Shown here one piece after another: positions 62,538 to 64,000 of a DNA stretch of 64,000 bases. The stretch's first letter is position 1. The number at the start of each line of letters is the position of its first letter. The stretch is from Phycisphaeraceae bacterium. GTDB lineage: Bacteria > Planctomycetota > Phycisphaerae > Phycisphaerales > UBA1924. The notes beneath the pieces were generated by a model. The model ran no database searches, was not told the origin of the DNA, and saw nothing but the letters and a program-made list of their open reading frames with translations. Position numbers and translations under genes: made by a program. The stretch is from contig JAHBXE010000007.1 in the NCBI GenBank assembly GCA_019636625.1, forward strand, positions 62,001 through 126,000. Reading direction: 5' to 3'.

Positions 62538-63149
62538 TCACTTGGCCAGGATGGCCGTCACTTCCTTCACAAGCACCTGCACCGGCCCGGGCGCCGCCTG
62601 CTGCTCCCATACGCCCGAACGAAGCAAGCTCGCACTCGCCACTTCTCGACGACCGCGATACACCGTCACCTTCACGACCTTCACGGCCAGCGGTGAGCCC
62701 GCGTTCGGATCGCTCCGGGTTCCCGCGACCACTTCCGTCGTCCGCGACCACACCTTCGCACCCGAACCGCTCAGACCGGGGAGCACGCTCCCGTCCGCGG
62801 CGCGGGGCGGCTTCTCGGCCAGGCCGTGGTAGTCATCGATGTCGTCAAAGGCCGCCCGGCTTTCCCCGTTGACTTCCCCCGCATCCGGACCAATCGGCGC
62901 CGAGGCATCCGAAGGTTCCTGGAACTTCTTCGCGTCAATCTCCCGGATCAGTTCCTCCGCCAGCATCCGGCCCGTCAAACGATCCTCCGCGACCTGTTGC
63001 GAAGCACGCACCGCGCTCACGGCGCTGAGCACCGCTCCCGCCAAAAGCGACAGCACCATCATCGCCGCGACGGACTCGATGATCGAGAACCCGCGCCGGC
63101 ACTCCGGCGGCCTTTGGGTCGTCATACACCGGGCGGGCGCCATCATCAC
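62538..63149 (-). CDS. Type IV pilin-like protein with prepilin cleavage site
   Basis: A 203-residue protein with a type IV prepilin N terminus: RRG|FSIIES (cleavage after Gly20, Glu25 at +5) followed by a hydrophobic helix VAAMMVLSLLAGAVLSAVSA. The C-terminal part (about 110-200) is beta-rich. This fits a GspI/PilV-type minor pseudopilin of a type II secretion or type IV pilus system. It overlaps the upstream gene by 4 nt. Confidence 0.85.
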   Translation of the reverse strand: MMMAPARCMTTQRPPECRRGFSIIESVAAMMVLSLLAGAVLSAVSAVRASQQVAEDRLTGRMLAEELIREIDAKKFQEPSDASAPIGPDAGEVNGESRAAFDDIDDYHGLAEKPPRAADGSVLPGLSGSGAKVWSRTTEVVAGTRSDPNAGSPLAVKVVKVTVYRGRREVASASLLRSGVWEQQAAPGPVQVLVKEVTAILAK

Positions 63150-64000
63150 GGCACCTCCGGCGTGTTGACAATCTGCACCTGCGACCGCATCGGCGGCACG
63201 CCAGACAACTCCAGTTTCACGTCGGCACGCGTCGTCCGATCCACCTGCACAGCGGATTCATCCACGCGCTTCAACGTCGCGTACACCTCGCACGGGATGA
63301 CGTTCAGCCCATTCTGCGACCAGGCCCCGCTGGAATACGTCCACATCGACTGTTCCGCGAGCAACGCCAGCACGATGTACGACACCCGCATCGAGGTTGT
63401 CCCATCATGGCTGGCCAGCACGATCGCCACTTCCTGCCCCGGCGCCAGCGCCGGCGCACCGGCGAAGGAGGCCTCAACCATCGCACTGGACGTAGACAGC
63501 GATGAAGCCGGGATCGTGGTCGAGGCGATGACCGTGTCCGACGGCATCCCGGCGGCCGTTGTCGGACGCAGCTCCACCCGCGTCGTCCCCCCTGTGCCCT
63601 GCTTCGAGCAATACACCCGCACCCGCGTCACGGTCCACGCCGCCGTTCCCGCCGGCAGGCTGGGCAGCACCGTCTGCGCCAGTGACTTCGAACTGTCCAC
63701 AAGCTGCGGCATCGTGACCCCCAGCGACGGCGCATCCCACACGCGCGTTTCCGCCACGCCAATCCGCCTGCTTGCAAAAAGCTCCTTCCCCGTCTCGACC
63801 GTGAACGCCAGACCAAAGCCAGTCACGGACCGCACCAGCGCCTGACCCGTGCCCCCGTTCACGCTGTACAACAGCGGCGAGCCCGAAGCGCCGGACCATT
63901 CGTACCGCAGCGACTCTTCCTTCGAGTCCCCATCCCGATCCGCCACTTCGATCGTCACCGCCTTGTCCGTCGCCTCCACGACCTTGGTGGCCTGGGACAG
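63146..64000 (-). CDS. Probable pseudopilin (PilW/GspJ-like), N terminus outside the window
   Basis: The frame is open to the window edge, and codons before GTG 63979 (LSQATKVVEATD) continue it, so the true start lies beyond base 64000. The visible 284 residues are beta-rich: RDGDSKEESLRYEWSGA, TVETGKELFASRRIGVAE and MRSQVQIVNTPEVP. VNGGTGQALVRSVTGFGLAF resembles the C-terminal half of PilW/GspJ minor pilins. It overlaps the next gene by ATGA, in line with a minor-pilin operon. Confidence 0.65.
   Translation of the reverse strand: MSQATKVVEATDKAVTIEVADRDGDSKEESLRYEWSGASGSPLLYSVNGGTGQALVRSVTGFGLAFTVETGKELFASRRIGVAETRVWDAPSLGVTMPQLVDSSKSLAQTVLPSLPAGTAAWTVTRVRVYCSKQGTGGTTRVELRPTTAAGMPSDTVIASTTIPASSLSTSSAMVEASFAGAPALAPGQEVAIVLASHDGTTSMRVSYIVLALLAEQSMWTYSSGAWSQNGLNVIPCEVYATLKRVDESAVQVDRTTRADVKLELSGVPPMRSQVQIVNTPEVP

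Overview
The window is high-GC bacterial DNA that fits the Planctomycetota, most probably class Phycisphaerae. The best marker is the secreted protein at 36042-37616, which ends in two copies of the TANDFxCFLNRFAAG repeat seen at the C termini of exported Phycisphaerae proteins. An outer-membrane efflux factor, LpxA, Lnt and many lipoproteins indicate a diderm envelope. Nearly every gene is dense, GC3-rich and closely packed. Many first-in-operon genes have a TANNNT box 5-10 nt before the start codon and no Shine-Dalgarno sequence, which suggests leaderless transcripts. Genes inside operons start with ATGA/GTGA overlaps or AGGAG-type sites.

Region 1 (1-12.7 kb) is the most striking accessory region. 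A decayed 3' half of tRNA-Asp (950-992) and an intact tRNA-Asp gene (12609-12682), in the same orientation, bracket about 11.6 kb. This is the geometry left by an element integrated at a tRNA 3' end. Inside lie a TetR repressor, a divergent RND efflux operon (outer-membrane factor, adaptor, 1223-residue pump), and then, in the same direction and closely spaced, an EAL phosphodiesterase, a GAF-PP2C (RsbU-like) phosphatase and a conserved protein of unknown function. The promoter and two candidate operators can be placed to the base. No integrase is visible.

Region 2 (13-21 kb) is mostly housekeeping: two envelope proteins, a HEAT lipoprotein, lnt, accD, a histidine-phosphatase homologue without catalytic histidines, rpe and a eukaryote-like UDP-sugar pyrophosphorylase. 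Region 3 (21.2-26.3 kb) looks acquired: an IS5-family element with TTA target duplications, then a RavA-ViaA (MoxR AAA+/VWA) pair, then REP-like hairpins.

Region 4 (26.4-43.5 kb) holds a YdeI-like protein, hydrolases, an Atg22-like transporter, a rhodanese-like lipoprotein, a free-standing DsbD N-terminal domain beside a redoxin, site-2 protease, deoC, the dockerin-like secreted protein, lipB, lpxA, a YycJ-like metallo-hydrolase, a methyltransferase, a GT10 glycosyltransferase, rsfS and aroB.

Region 5 (43.5-51.9 kb) carries a ParA ATPase fused to a glycogen-binding-type (CBM48/AMPK) domain, with a downstream MinD/FlhG-like protein that has lost its Walker A motif. This two-gene module is the best candidate for an undescribed system outside the island. 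clpX, small envelope proteins and rny follow. Region 6 (52-64 kb) contains a lipoprotein, a PilZ protein, an scpB-lipoprotein-DUF58-transglutaminase operon, a response regulator overlapping a GAF/HD-GYP phosphodiesterase, and the start of a pseudopilin cluster that runs off the window. PilZ, HD-GYP and EAL proteins are present but no GGDEF cyclase, so c-di-GMP synthesis must be encoded elsewhere.
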